Source: Leptolyngbya sp. PCC 7375 (GTDB lineage: Bacteria; Cyanobacteriota; Cyanobacteriia; Phormidesmidales; Phormidesmidaceae). From it: 64,000 nucleotides of DNA. The notes under the pieces are model-generated. The model saw only the letters and a program-made list of their open reading frames with translations. It searched no databases and was not told where the DNA came from. Position 1 is the stretch's first letter, and every line of letters begins with the position of its first letter. The stretch is taken from positions 1,474,486 through 1,538,485 of the forward strand of contig NZ_JH993797.1 in NCBI RefSeq assembly GCF_000316115.1, read 5' to 3'. A program made the position numbers and the translations under genes. Below, one piece after another: positions 9,289 through 19,300 of the stretch.

Positions 9289-10155
9289 CTATGCCATCAA
9301 ACGACGACGCATCATCATGCTACCGAAAGCAGTCAGCCCCAACAAAATACCAGGTTCAGGTGTTTGAGCAGTATCTTCCCCTTCCTCAAAGTCAAAGGAC
9401 TTATCGCTAAAGCGGAAGGAATAGTTATCGGTCTCAAACCCACCACCACCAGTTTGAGTAATTTTGATTCGATTAAACAGACCGTCTACTTCATTGGCAT
9501 AGAAGTGAACGTAACCGTTGTACTCATTATTGTGATGGGCTGCTTGTGTGGGCAGCTTAGAGTCACTCGCACCAAAGACATTGTTGTAGTCAAACAAACC
9601 CAGGCTAGTTTCAACGCCATTGTCGTCAACTTTCAAGAACTCAAACTTGTTCTCAGGACTCAAGGCTCCCCAGTTCATTCCAAAGTAGTTAAGACTACTC
9701 GCTAAATCAACAGTGACCGAATTACCTTGAAAAACAGCTAAATAATCGGAGGTATTTTTCTCAGCATTGGCACCAGTAGGTGCCCATTTGTCACTTTTAA
9801 CATCTGTTCTATCAACACCCAGGGCCTTATCAAAGGTGAATATCATCGACTCATCGCCAAAGGTATAGGCGTTGGCTTTGCCAGTAACAGACTCACGAGC
9901 ACTGGGCTCATTAAAGTCAATGGTAACCACCCCTTCGTTGTAATAGAAATCAGAAAAGGCTCCCAGGGTACCGTTGGGGTCATCGAACAGGTTAACGCCC
10001 TTAGTCACTTTAGCGGTGATGCCATCAATGGTGAACTCGCTGTAAACAGGCAAAGATGCATCATCAAAATCGTCTGCCTGGGCCTGGGGCGCAACTGCTA
10101 GGGGAGCTGCCACAGCAACGGTTGCAGCCAGCAACATCTGATAAATACGCTTCAT
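9289..10155 (-). CDS. PEP-CTERM sorting-signal protein (paralog 2)
   Basis: The 288-residue protein has a signal peptide (YQMLLAATVAVAAPLAVAPQAQA) and a C-terminal sorting signal: TPEPG, hydrophobic segment ILLGLTAFGSMMM, basic tail RRRLMA. This is the standard PEP-CTERM arrangement processed by exosortase. Body motifs GAFSDFYYN, WAPTGANAEKNTSDYLAVF, LNYFGMNWGALSPEN and GYVHFYAN are shared with the 6561–7403 protein, and both begin their mature part with DFDDA/DFDDDA. The beta-rich body probably forms a surface or matrix domain. Transcription ends at the hairpin at 9212–9248. Confidence 0.87.
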   Translation of the reverse strand: MKRIYQMLLAATVAVAAPLAVAPQAQADDFDDASLPVYSEFTIDGITAKVTKGVNLFDDPNGTLGAFSDFYYNEGVVTIDFNEPSARESVTGKANAYTFGDESMIFTFDKALGVDRTDVKSDKWAPTGANAEKNTSDYLAVFQGNSVTVDLASSLNYFGMNWGALSPENKFEFLKVDDNGVETSLGLFDYNNVFGASDSKLPTQAAHHNNEYNGYVHFYANEVDGLFNRIKITQTGGGGFETDNYSFRFSDKSFDFEEGEDTAQTPEPGILLGLTAFGSMMMRRRLMA

Positions 10156-10614
10156 AGTGGGAGTGCTTTATTTGATACTGAATGAATGATTTAGAGTGGA
10201 TGTCGCAGATGTGCTTTCTGCTACATGCATGTAATCAGTATCACCAGCAAGGGGCCTCACCCCTAACAGGAAAAATCCCTAAAATAGAAGCATTAGAACT
10301 TTGGTTAGTTTTTCTGGGGTTAACATTAAATTGAAACAACAATTGTATATTTGTCAGTAAATATATTTAGAAAACCTTTCAAGTAACTTGTTGATTAACG
10401 GGTTTGTTCTAGTGAGCTTAACTGAGTCCATAGCATTGGCTTACGTCTTATTTCGGAATCGGATTAGACACAGTTCCTAGCCAGCCATGCTAGTTGCATA
10501 AATTTTATTCAAACCAATTTATTCAAACCAAAAGAGCAACCGGTGAAGAGAATTCACTCTTCACCGGTTACCCTTGATCAACCCATACGTCTAGCTTTTT
10601 AGTCCGACGCGGCC
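10156..10614. other. AT-rich intergenic region with terminator-like hairpin
   Basis: 459 bp without a gene. It should hold the promoter of the minus-strand PEP-CTERM gene (10155) at its left and the end of gatA at its right. A perfect 13-bp stem (10538–10550 with 10557–10569, loop AATTCA) lies about 45 bp past the gatA stop; on the minus strand it is followed by GCTCTTTT, consistent with a gatA terminator. Confidence 0.7.
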
Positions 10615-12060
10615 CTAGACCTGCGGCATCTTTTCATGCCAGGGTGTGGCTTGTTCGTAGGCCGATGCTACTTCAAATAAGGTGTCTTCTCGCAGAGCAT
10701 TGCCAATGAGTTGCATGCCAATGGGTAACCCAGACTCATCAAACCCACAGGGTAGACTGATACCGGGTAGACCCGCCAGATTCACTGTAATTGTCATCAA
10801 GTCAGACAAATACATGCTGAGGGGGTCGTTCACTTTATCCCCGGCTTTAAAGGCGGTGCTGGGTACCGTGGGGGTGAGCAACACATCCACGTCTTTAAAT
10901 GCGGCTTCAAAATCCTGTTTGATCAGGGTGCGAACCTTTTGTGCCTGGAGATAATAGGCGTCATAGTAACCGGCAGAGAGGGCATAGGTGCCGATCATGA
11001 TGCGACGTTTCACTTCTGCTCCAAACCCTTCAGCTCGGGTTTGTTTGTACATGGACAGCAGGTTGTCGGTCTCAGCCCGCTGTCCATAGCGAACACCGTC
11101 ATAGCGAGCCAGGTTTGATGAGGCTTCTGACGGGGCGATGATGTAATAGGTGGGCAGACCATATTTAAAGTTGGGACAGGAAATTTCAACAATCTTGGCC
11201 CCCAGGTCCTTCATTTGCTCAATGGCTGCCTCCATGGCCTGGGCCACATCACCGTCGAGACCTTCGCCAAAGGTTTCTTTAATCAAACCAATGCGCTTGC
11301 CTTTGAGGTCGGTTTTTAGGTGCTGGGTATAGTCAGGAATCTTGACATTCAAGCTGGTGGAATCTTTGGTGTCATGGCCTGCGATCGCACCCAGCAAAAT
11401 CGCTGCATCCTCCACCGTGCGACTAAAGGGACCAATCTGATCCAACGATGAGGCAAAGGCCACCAACCCATAGCGGGACACCAGCCCATAGGTAGGCTTC
11501 ATGCCCACCACACCACAATAAGCCGCAGGCTGACGGATAGATCCCCCCGTATCTGACCCCAGGGAAATCGGGGCCTGATCAGCGGCTACAGCAGCGGCAG
11601 AGCCACCGGAAGAGCCACCGGGAACACGGGTTGTATCCCAGGGATTAGCGGTGAGCTGATAGGCAGAGTTTTCGGTGGAGCTGCCCATGGCAAACTCATC
11701 CATGTTGGTTTTACCCAGGAAAATTGCTCCAGCATCGGCTAAGCGCTGGGTTACTGTCGATTCATAGGGCGGAATAAAGCCCTCCAGAATCTTTGAAGCA
11801 CAGGTGGTGCGAATGCCTTTAGTGCAAAGGTTATCCTTAAGAGCAATGGGGATACCGGCTAGGGGACTGAGGGCCTCGCCTGCTGCGATCGCACTATCTA
11901 CCTGCTGGGCCTGAGCCAATGCCTTGTCAGCCGTTACGGCCAAAAAACTATGTAATTTAGGCTCTAGCGCCTGCAATCGATCTAGATATGCTTGAGTAAT
12001 TTCAACCGCAGTACGCTCTTTTTGGGTGAGCTGTCGCTGCAACTTGCGGATGACTGACAT
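10615..12060 (-). CDS. gatA: Glutamyl-tRNA(Gln) amidotransferase subunit A
   Basis: GatA hydrolyses glutamine and supplies ammonia to GatB for conversion of Glu-tRNA(Gln) to Gln-tRNA(Gln). The 481-residue protein shows the amidase signature. The catalytic Lys75 is in IPIALKDN, and the cis-Ser150 and nucleophile Ser174 are in [13 protein letters not shown] and [11 protein letters not shown]. Family length is normal. The ATG at 12060 gives the expected N-terminus. No gatB or gatC is adjacent, the usual dispersed situation in cyanobacteria. A hairpin at 10538–10569 follows the gene. Confidence 0.97.
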   Translation of the reverse strand: MSVIRKLQRQLTQKERTAVEITQAYLDRLQALEPKLHSFLAVTADKALAQAQQVDSAIAAGEALSPLAGIPIALKDNLCTKGIRTTCASKILEGFIPPYESTVTQRLADAGAIFLGKTNMDEFAMGSSTENSAYQLTANPWDTTRVPGGSSGGSAAAVAADQAPISLGSDTGGSIRQPAAYCGVVGMKPTYGLVSRYGLVAFASSLDQIGPFSRTVEDAAILLGAIAGHDTKDSTSLNVKIPDYTQHLKTDLKGKRIGLIKETFGEGLDGDVAQAMEAAIEQMKDLGAKIVEISCPNFKYGLPTYYIIAPSEASSNLARYDGVRYGQRAETDNLLSMYKQTRAEGFGAEVKRRIMIGTYALSAGYYDAYYLQAQKVRTLIKQDFEAAFKDVDVLLTPTVPSTAFKAGDKVNDPLSMYLSDLMTITVNLAGLPGISLPCGFDESGLPIGMQLIGNALREDTLFEVASAYEQATPWHEKMPQV

Positions 12061-12484
12061 TCGGGCTCCTTCAGTATGCCTAGCAATTCCAAGCTAACAG
12101 TATAGGTGGGAATGGCGGCAATGGGACTAATGGGTCAGCCAGCTACAGAATTCACCATGCCCATGATAAATAGCGTCTCTACCACGAAAATTTACTCTGA
12201 CGACGTTAATTTTTCGGATCATCTGGTGGGTTCCCTAAAATAGTAGTAAGAGCTTTTCTAAGCAATGCTTTTAGGCGTAATAGCCTGGATATAGGTCTAA
12301 GCTGCCTATAGATGTTTTTAGGTAAATGTGTAGCTAGGTACAATCTTTTTTATTATTTTTCTATTAAATCTTTAATGGATACTTAGTGTATTTAGTAACT
12401 AAGTCCTACAAAGACACGTCCATACTGGCCCCATTTGTTTCCCTGATAATCATCGCGATTGTTGATTCTGTTTCATAATCGTTT
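12061..12484. other. Intergenic region between divergent genes
   Basis: 424 bp between divergently oriented gatA and the serine hydrolase gene; expected to hold both promoters. AT-rich on the right side; no ORF, RNA or repeat seen. Confidence 0.5.
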
Positions 12485-13873
12485 ATGCTCCTTTTTCGTT
12501 CTACTCCTAAGCCCATTTGGCGTCAGACCTGGCTGCGACTGTTGCTGTTGTCTGGCAGTACCCTTGGGGTTATGTTGCTGGTCATCCCCCGACTACCTGC
12601 CGAATGGGCAGTGGCACCTGGAACACTAGCAGGGTCTCCAGAACAAACCGTGGATGGTGCAGTTATTGAAGCGGGTTCTACAGCGGCAGCAGCGCCGATC
12701 CAGGTTGCTCAAGCATCCGTGGGGATGCGCCAGATCAATCCAGAAGGGGTAGTGCGGCCTTACATTGCTCTAACCCGATTTAGCCATGGTCTGACGGAGC
12801 GTGTCTTGGAAAAGAAGCAATGGGGGTCTGGTTATGAGCGTGCGATCGCCCTCGCCCAAGAAGCGTTATCCCTACGCAAACAAGGCAGCAATATTGAACT
12901 GAGCCAACGGGAAAAAGCCCTCTGGCAACAGGCAATTTGGGCACTTGAGTCCGTCAATAGTGATTCAGAAGAATATTCTCAAGCCCAGGCTAAGCTCAAG
13001 GAATATAGCAACGTTGCCATATTTGTTAGTCGTCGCATTGAGCAGCAGCGTTCTGACTTCTTGATACCGATGGCGTCTGCATTGGGCAATCCTAATACTG
13101 TCCGTATTTCCCTGTGTCAGCTAGGCACCAGCGAGTGTCGGGGCTATCGAGATGATGTTCCTCCCCTTAGCCTGGCTAGCTTGGTAAAACTGCCTATTGC
13201 CGTTGCTCTGATGCATCAGGTCACCAACGGCCAGGCAAATTTAGACGATCAAATTTACATTGACCCCAGCAACTTTACTGAGAATGCCCAGGGTGCCAAG
13301 ATTTTTGTTGACAAGACCTACACCCTGCGAGAGGTGATGGTGCGAATGATTACTGAGAGTAATAACATCGCCACCAATCAGCTGATCGATTACCTGGGGT
13401 ACGACACCATCAACGCTGCCCTCAAAGCAGAAGGTTTCACAAAGACTACAGTGGGCCACAAACTCGTTGGTAATAGCACCTTTCCCAAAAGTATGGGATC
13501 TGGTCGAAACGTTAGCACGGCTGATGAGCTAACTCAGATGATGATGCGCATCTACAGCTTTACCAAAGCCAGCGATGAAGAGATTCTCAATGCATTAGTG
13601 GGTCAGTATGACCTTGATTTTGGTTATCGAGCTCTAGTTAGAGAAAAGCCCGACATTTTTTGGATTGGTGAGAAAACCGGGCAAAACTCTTCAGTCATTG
13701 GCAGCACCGTGGCGTTCAAGGTCGGTGAAGAGCGCTATGTCATGACCGTCACCATTGATAAAAGCGCCAATCAAACCCGACTGCGTCAGATTATCCGAGA
13801 TGCGGCTCGCCATGTGCTAGACAATGGTCCTTTAGACCAACAATTCACCTCTAAAATCGCTCAAAAAATTTAA
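12485..13873 (+). CDS. Secreted beta-lactamase-fold serine hydrolase
   Basis: The 462-residue protein begins with a membrane anchor or signal peptide (WLRLLLLSGSTLGVMLLVIP). A helical region of about 170 residues follows, then a class A beta-lactamase/transpeptidase-like domain. The active-site motifs are Ser232-x-x-Lys235 (SLVK), Ser292-Asn293-Asn294 in the SDN position (SNN) and Lys397-Thr398-Gly399. The family acts on beta-lactams or peptidoglycan peptides in the periplasm. The SNN triad and the long N-terminal helical extension suggest a cell-wall enzyme or sensor rather than a typical resistance lactamase. Monocistronic. Confidence 0.85.
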   Translation: MLLFRSTPKPIWRQTWLRLLLLSGSTLGVMLLVIPRLPAEWAVAPGTLAGSPEQTVDGAVIEAGSTAAAAPIQVAQASVGMRQINPEGVVRPYIALTRFSHGLTERVLEKKQWGSGYERAIALAQEALSLRKQGSNIELSQREKALWQQAIWALESVNSDSEEYSQAQAKLKEYSNVAIFVSRRIEQQRSDFLIPMASALGNPNTVRISLCQLGTSECRGYRDDVPPLSLASLVKLPIAVALMHQVTNGQANLDDQIYIDPSNFTENAQGAKIFVDKTYTLREVMVRMITESNNIATNQLIDYLGYDTINAALKAEGFTKTTVGHKLVGNSTFPKSMGSGRNVSTADELTQMMMRIYSFTKASDEEILNALVGQYDLDFGYRALVREKPDIFWIGEKTGQNSSVIGSTVAFKVGEERYVMTVTIDKSANQTRLRQIIRDAARHVLDNGPLDQQFTSKIAQKI

Positions 13874-14299
13874 AAATCAGTCATTCACTTTTTCAAGCTG
13901 AGCCCATAGAAGGCACTAATGTTCTAATGAAAATTAAAACATAGATGTTTGGGCTATGGCATTTTTATTATGTCTAGAAATCAATTTTTCTAGTCATTTT
14001 CTCCATGAAAAAACTGGCTATCAGCGGTGTGAATTGTCCGTTTTAGTGACTAGGCATGACGCTTGAGGTTAACCATCGTTAAAGTGCTGTACTGCTTGGA
14101 ATAATAGCTGTGATGCTTAGGGCTTTTATATATATTTGCCCAACTTATGGCGTTGATAGGAATAGGCTTAAGGTGATTCCAACTATCGAGTATCTCAGGA
14201 CACAAACCCAAAAATAATTTGTTTCAACCTCTTGTCAAGGATTGGATACACCCTCAAACTAAATAATGAATTAATAAACTGCGCTAGTGAGACGAGCCT
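13874..14299. other. Intergenic region upstream of glgC
   Basis: 426 bp, AT-rich toward glgC, with several TATAAT-like stretches but none that can be singled out. No ORF or structured RNA recognised; probably the glgC promoter and leader. Confidence 0.5.
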
Positions 14300-15589
14300 G
14301 TGAAAAGAGTTCTTTCAATTATTCTTGGCGGTGGTGCTGGCACTCGCCTCTACCCTTTAACGAAGTTTCGTGCAAAGCCCGCAGTTCCCCTAGCAGGTAA
14401 ATATCGGTTAATTGATATTCCAGTTAGTAACTGTATCAACTCAGAAATATTAAAAATCTACGTTCTCACTCAGTTTAATTCAGCATCGCTCAACAGACAT
14501 ATCACTCGCGCCTACAACTTTTCTCAATTCAGTGATGGTTTTGTGGAAGTGCTGGCTGCCCAGCAAACCCCTGAAAGCCCTAGCTGGTTCCAAGGAACTG
14601 CCGATGCCGTCCGTAAGTATCTATGGCTGTTCGAAAGCTGGGATGTGGATGAAATTGTCATCCTTTCAGGCGATCATCTCTACCGTATGGATTACAGTCT
14701 GTTTGTGGAGCGCCACCGCAGCACTGGCGCTGATGTCACGCTTTCGGTCGTTCCCGTCGGCTACAAAGTTGCGTCTAGCTTCGGTCTAATGAAAATCGAT
14801 GGCTCCGGTCGTATCGTTGACTTCAATGAGAAGCCCAAGGGTGATGCCTTGGAAGCTATGAAGGTGAATACATGCACCCTCGGTCTGAACCCTGAAGAGG
14901 CAAAAGAGAAGCCTTTTATCGCTTCCATGGGTATCTACGTATTTAAGAAACAGACACTGATTGATTTGCTACGCCGTTCTCCCGAACAGACGGACTTTGG
15001 TAAGGAGATTATTCCAGGCGCTGCCCGTGACTACAATATTCAGGCCTATCTGTTTGATGATTACTGGGAAGATATTGGGACTATTGAAGCCTTTTTCAAT
15101 TCCAATCTAGCGCTTACGCAACAGCCTCGACCCCCATTTAGTTTCTACGAAGAAGACGCTCCAATTTATACTCGCGCTCGCTATCTTCCCCCGAGCAAAG
15201 TTCTCGATTGTAAGATTACTGAGTCCATTGTGGGGGATGGTTGCATCCTTAAAGATTGCCTCATTAATCGCACGGTGATTGGTCTGCGTCAGCGCATTGG
15301 AGCCAACTGTGAGATTGATCATGCATTACTCATGGGCTCTGACTACTATGAGTCTGCAACTGAGAGTAATCAGCACTTGACCCGTGGCAAAGTACCTGTG
15401 GGCATTGGTGAAGGCACGATTATCAAACAGGCCATTGTTGACAAAAATGCTCGCATTGGCCGTAATGTGAAAATTGTCAATAAAGAAAACATTCAAGAAG
15501 CTGAGCGGGAAGATCTCGGATTTTACATCCGTAGTGGTATCGTCGTTGTTCTCAAAAATGCGGTAATTCCTGACGGCATGATTATTTAG
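14300..15589 (+). CDS. glgC: Glucose-1-phosphate adenylyltransferase
   Basis: GlgC makes ADP-glucose from glucose-1-phosphate and ATP, the committed step of glycogen synthesis; in cyanobacteria it is activated by 3-phosphoglycerate. The 429-residue protein has the nucleotide-binding [13 protein letters not shown] motif, the substrate region [11 protein letters not shown], and the GIYVFKK and [12 protein letters not shown] blocks. A left-handed beta-helix C-terminus ([19 protein letters not shown]) ends with the basic allosteric region. The gene uses a GTG start, which aligns with the usual [15 protein letters not shown]-terminus. Confidence 0.97.
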   Translation: MKRVLSIILGGGAGTRLYPLTKFRAKPAVPLAGKYRLIDIPVSNCINSEILKIYVLTQFNSASLNRHITRAYNFSQFSDGFVEVLAAQQTPESPSWFQGTADAVRKYLWLFESWDVDEIVILSGDHLYRMDYSLFVERHRSTGADVTLSVVPVGYKVASSFGLMKIDGSGRIVDFNEKPKGDALEAMKVNTCTLGLNPEEAKEKPFIASMGIYVFKKQTLIDLLRRSPEQTDFGKEIIPGAARDYNIQAYLFDDYWEDIGTIEAFFNSNLALTQQPRPPFSFYEEDAPIYTRARYLPPSKVLDCKITESIVGDGCILKDCLINRTVIGLRQRIGANCEIDHALLMGSDYYESATESNQHLTRGKVPVGIGEGTIIKQAIVDKNARIGRNVKIVNKENIQEAEREDLGFYIRSGIVVVLKNAVIPDGMII

Positions 15590-15745
15590 CCGTAGTGGGT
15601 GCTGCCCATCATTCACGGGTGTTAAATGTTGCAAAAAGGCTCCCAGTGATGGGGGCCTTGCGTATAAATGTCGTTATTGAATCTTAGGTTTATTCTAGTG
15701 GTGTAGCTCTTTGGTGGGCAATGCCTACCCTGCAACGGTTTAAAG

Positions 15746-16972
15746 ATGGATTTTCGCGAAAGTTTCAAAATGGCAATCAAAACCCTGACTGCCAGCAAGC
15801 TTCGCAGTACCTTGACGATGTTAGGCATCATCATTGGCAATGCGTCAGTCATCTCAATGGTGGGGTTAGGCGATGGGGGACGTCGCTATATCAATGAGCA
15901 AATTCAAAGCTTAGGCCCCAACATTTTATTTATCGTGCCAGGTAACCGAGAAACCCGTGAACTGGGCGGTTTGGAAATTACCCGTAACCTTGTCCTGGAG
16001 GATGCCAATGCCATTGCGGAGCAGGTTCCTTCGGTGATTGATGTTGCGGCTGAAAACACCACACCTGGCTTGGCCACATTTCTCAATCGCAATGCCAATG
16101 TCAGTGTGATTGGCACTAACCCCGCTTTTATTAATGTCCGCAACTTCGATACAGACCAAGGGCGCTTTATTTCTGATCTAGATATGGAGCGTACCAGTGC
16201 GGTTGCTGTTTTAGGTAACTCCCTGGCTAACCGTCTGTTTGACGATCAAGTGCCCCTTGGACAGTCACTCCGCATCAATGATGTTTCCTTTGAAGTTATC
16301 GGTGTACTAGCGGTTCAAGGGTCGAACTTGGGCGTTAACTATGATGATGCCGTGATGGTTCCCCTGACTACCCAAGCAAGTCGCCTTGTGGGCCGCACGT
16401 CTCCCTTCGGCATTGAGGTTGGTTTTATTTCAGCAACAGCCCGTGATGCAGCCAGTATGCAAACAGCAGAATTTCAGATTACCAATCTGCTGCGGCTGCG
16501 CCATGGCATTACTCGCCCTGAAGATGACGACTTTTTTATTCAAAACCAGGATACGCTGCTCACCATTGCCGATACGATTACCAGTGCTTTGACTCTGATG
16601 TTAGCTGCGATCGCAAGCATCTCTCTCCTGGTCGGTGGCATCGGCATCATGAACATCATGCTAGTATCCGTCCGCGAACGCACCCAAGAAATTGGCCTCC
16701 GCAAAGCCATTGGCGCATCTCAGCAAGATATCCTAGTGCAATTTTTAATCGAGGCTATTATTCTTTCCGCCGCTGGCGGTATCATCGGCACCCTGGTGGG
16801 CGTCAGCGGCATCAGTCTGCTGAGTCTACTCACCCCCTTCGAATCCTCCGCTTCAGTCAGCGTCATTGTCATCGCCGTCGGCGTATCTGGCAGCATTGGC
16901 CTATTCTTCGGCGTTATTCCTGCCCGTCAAGCTGCCAAGTTAGATCCGATTGTGGCGTTGAGAAGTATTTAA
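15746..16972 (+). CDS. MacB-type ABC transporter permease
   Basis: The 408-residue protein has an N-terminal membrane segment (LRSTLTMLGIIIGNASVISMVGLG) and a periplasmic MacB core domain (about residues 50–250). Three C-terminal membrane helices form the FtsX domain, with the typical GGIGIMNIMLVSVRERTQEIGLRKAIGA loop and the C-terminal ARQAAKLDPIVALR. It belongs to the MacB/FtsX mechanotransmission family, which drives outward movement of lipids, peptides or macrolides with an adaptor. It lies 13 bp before its ATPase gene. No adaptor protein or TolC is adjacent, so the substrate is unknown. Confidence 0.92.
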   Translation: MDFRESFKMAIKTLTASKLRSTLTMLGIIIGNASVISMVGLGDGGRRYINEQIQSLGPNILFIVPGNRETRELGGLEITRNLVLEDANAIAEQVPSVIDVAAENTTPGLATFLNRNANVSVIGTNPAFINVRNFDTDQGRFISDLDMERTSAVAVLGNSLANRLFDDQVPLGQSLRINDVSFEVIGVLAVQGSNLGVNYDDAVMVPLTTQASRLVGRTSPFGIEVGFISATARDAASMQTAEFQITNLLRLRHGITRPEDDDFFIQNQDTLLTIADTITSALTLMLAAIASISLLVGGIGIMNIMLVSVRERTQEIGLRKAIGASQQDILVQFLIEAIILSAAGGIIGTLVGVSGISLLSLLTPFESSASVSVIVIAVGVSGSIGLFFGVIPARQAAKLDPIVALRSI

Positions 16973-16985
16973 AAATAATTTCCCC

Positions 16986-17702
16986 ATGCCCTCCCTCATC
17001 GACCTCCGCAACATTTCCAAAGTCTACGGCAGTGGCAATACGGAAGTAAAAGCCCTGTGGGATGTCAACCTGTCCATTACCCAGGGAGACTATTGCGCCA
17101 TTATGGGGCCTTCGGGTTCAGGCAAGTCTACTGCAATGAATGTGATTGGTTGCCTGGATCGTCCTACTCACGGTCACTATTTTTTTGATGGTCAGGATGT
17201 GGCCCAGCTAGACGATGACACCCTGGCAATGATTCGCAATCGCAAAATTGGCTTTGTGTTTCAGCAGTTTCATCTGCTGTCCCAGCTCAGTGCCTTGGAT
17301 AACGTGGCTCTGCCCATGGTGTACGCTGGCACTGCCGCTGCCGAACGGCGTGAACGGGCGGCCAGTGCTCTCAAACAGGTGGGGCTGGGCAATCGGCTGC
17401 ATAATAAACCCAGCCAATTATCAGGGGGACAGCAACAGCGAGTTGCGATCGCACGCGCAATTGTTAATCGTCCCCTCTTGCTGCTCGCGGACGAACCAAC
17501 CGGCGCTCTAGATACCACCACCACTGAAGAGGTAATGACCATTTTTGCCGAGCTCAATCACAGTGGAATTACGGTGGTGATGGTCACTCACGAACCGGCA
17601 GTGGCCAGGCTAACCGAGCGAGTAGTCTGGTTTCGCGACGGCGAAGTTATTCATTCCCATATGAACCCTGCCGATGTTAGCTATGGAACATTAGTCGAGT
17701 AA
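16986..17702 (+). CDS. MacB/LolD-type ABC transporter ATP-binding protein
   Basis: The 238-residue ATPase powers the permease encoded just upstream. It has Walker A GPSGSGKS near residues 42–49, the Q-loop VFQQFHLL, the ABC signature LSGGQQQR, Walker B LLLLADEP, a D-loop GALD and the switch His in VTHEP. The N-terminal [18 protein letters not shown] is typical of the MacB/LolD subfamily. It forms a two-gene operon with the 15746–16972 gene. Confidence 0.94.
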   Translation: MPSLIDLRNISKVYGSGNTEVKALWDVNLSITQGDYCAIMGPSGSGKSTAMNVIGCLDRPTHGHYFFDGQDVAQLDDDTLAMIRNRKIGFVFQQFHLLSQLSALDNVALPMVYAGTAAAERRERAASALKQVGLGNRLHNKPSQLSGGQQQRVAIARAIVNRPLLLLADEPTGALDTTTTEEVMTIFAELNHSGITVVMVTHEPAVARLTERVVWFRDGEVIHSHMNPADVSYGTLVE

Positions 17703-17860
17703 GGGAAATTACTGACAAACCAAGGTAGAGTAATCAGGATTAGATGGTAGGCTATGGACCATCTCTCATATTGTTTCATATCCTTAAGTAAGGATTGACT
17801 GTAAGACATAGATCGTGTACCGATATTGCTCACTAAGTAGCAACGCAGGGAGACTGAACC

Positions 17861-18721
17861 ATGAACCTAGGTCATCGCTACGGACTGTCACTGTTAATGG
17901 CATTAAGCATTACTGCCACCAAACCGACGCTTGCTCAGGATTTTCAGAGCGCTGAGGCGGCCTTAGAGCAAGGTGTTATCCATGTGCAACAGGGGCAACT
18001 AGAAGATGCGATCTCAGCATTCCGAAGTGCTGTTGCCCTCGATCCAACGTTAGCTATTGCCCACTATAACCTGGGCCTTGCCTATCGTGAACAGAGCGAA
18101 ATGCAAGCAGCGGCTGATGCCTTTTGGCAGGCAACCCAGGCGGATGATCAGTTTACGATGGCTTATGTAAATCTAGGTGCTGCCTTACTGGATGGAGGCA
18201 ATTTAGACCAGGCAGAGAGCTACTTACAACGAGCGGTTACCTTGGAACCCCAGTTGGGTATTGGCCATTACAACCTGGGGTTAGTTCAGCGTCGTCAGGG
18301 CAAGCTCCCTGTGGCCCTCGATTCATTTTTAAAAGCGGTAGAGTACAGTCCTCAAGCGCCGGAAGTTCACTATCAAATTGGGCTGATTTACCTGCAACAA
18401 AACCAATTAGATGGGGCTGTACAAGCCCTTGAAACAGCCATTAGTTTGGACAGTAACTATCCTGAAGCTCACTACAACCTTGGGATTACCCACTTTGGTC
18501 GCGGTGAATCAGCTGTTGCCCTTGAACATTTTGATCGAGCGATTCAGCTATATCCCACCTTTGGCCATGCCTACTATTCTAAAGGGATGGCCCTGGCAGA
18601 ACTAGGACGGACTGATGAAGCTGAACAAGTCTTGCAACAGGCCCTTGGCTTATACATTAACCAGGGCCGCAACCAATGGATAACTAACACTCAAGCCCAG
18701 CTAGACCGCATCCGCCAGTAG
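17861..18721 (+). CDS. Secreted TPR-repeat protein
   Basis: The 286-residue protein starts with a signal peptide (YGLSLLMALSITATKPTLAQ, cleavage near residue 25). At least seven tetratricopeptide repeats follow, seen as AHYNLGLAYREQ, AYVNLGAALLDGG, GHYNLGLVQRRQG, VHYQIGLIYLQQN, AHYNLGITHFGRG and AYYSKGMALAELG. TPR solenoids mediate protein contacts, and export suggests a periplasmic scaffold. An AGGGAG-type RBS precedes the ATG. It follows the ABC transporter by about 160 bp and is probably transcribed separately. Confidence 0.88.
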   Translation: MNLGHRYGLSLLMALSITATKPTLAQDFQSAEAALEQGVIHVQQGQLEDAISAFRSAVALDPTLAIAHYNLGLAYREQSEMQAAADAFWQATQADDQFTMAYVNLGAALLDGGNLDQAESYLQRAVTLEPQLGIGHYNLGLVQRRQGKLPVALDSFLKAVEYSPQAPEVHYQIGLIYLQQNQLDGAVQALETAISLDSNYPEAHYNLGITHFGRGESAVALEHFDRAIQLYPTFGHAYYSKGMALAELGRTDEAEQVLQQALGLYINQGRNQWITNTQAQLDRIRQ

Positions 18722-18771
18722 GGGCCGCCCTTGTGGATGCCCCTACGGGATCACCCCAATCAATCGCCTAG

Positions 18772-19146
18772 CTAAAAGAAATCCAACTCGAATGCACGAG
18801 CCTGGCCGCTTTCCAATAGGGCCAGATTACTCTTTAACTGTCGCCATACCAGGCCTGCACTCAGGAATGTGAGAGGAGCCGCTGCAGCATAGGACAGCCA
18901 GGTGGGGGTACCAAAACAGCCTAAACCTGACGCCAAAAAGATGGCGGTGCCAGCACAAATCCCAAAAAATGGCAGTTGAATATTCAAACCACCCAGCTTA
19001 GCAACTACTTCAGATGAACGCGTTTTACGCCAGGCCTCTACGATGTCTTTGAGGACGGCACTAAAGGCGGCCCCTGACGTCACTGCGATCAAAAGACCGG
19101 CCACCATAAAAAAGTAGGGAGGCGTAAACAAGGAGTAGTAGGTCAT
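18772..19146 (-). CDS. Small conserved membrane protein
   Basis: The 124-residue protein has about three hydrophobic segments (FFMVAGLLIAVTSGAAFSAVL, FFGICAGTAIFLASGLGCFG, LSYAAAAPLTFLSAGLVW) joined by a basic loop (EAWRKTRSSEVVAKLGG). It resembles short membrane proteins of unknown function conserved in cyanobacteria. It is convergent with the TPR gene and divergent from the dehydrogenase at 19301. No enzymatic motif is visible. Confidence 0.65.
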   Translation of the reverse strand: MTYYSLFTPPYFFMVAGLLIAVTSGAAFSAVLKDIVEAWRKTRSSEVVAKLGGLNIQLPFFGICAGTAIFLASGLGCFGTPTWLSYAAAAPLTFLSAGLVWRQLKSNLALLESGQARAFELDFF

Positions 19147-19300
19147 GGCTAGGCCGTATTGTGTAAAGTTCTGTTAATACCCCTTATTATACGCTCAGCA
19201 GTGGCCGCTAGCGCTGTGTCCCCGCTTATCGCTAGGCTATGTAGTCAAAGAGGCTGTCTACCTTTCTGAACTTTTACTACTGTCTAATTTTCGTTGCACT

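Noticed and set aside
9195..9410. 71-codon plus-strand frame over the terminator and 3' end of the PEP-CTERM gene
   Set aside because: It runs across a strong terminator hairpin and antisense to a real gene.
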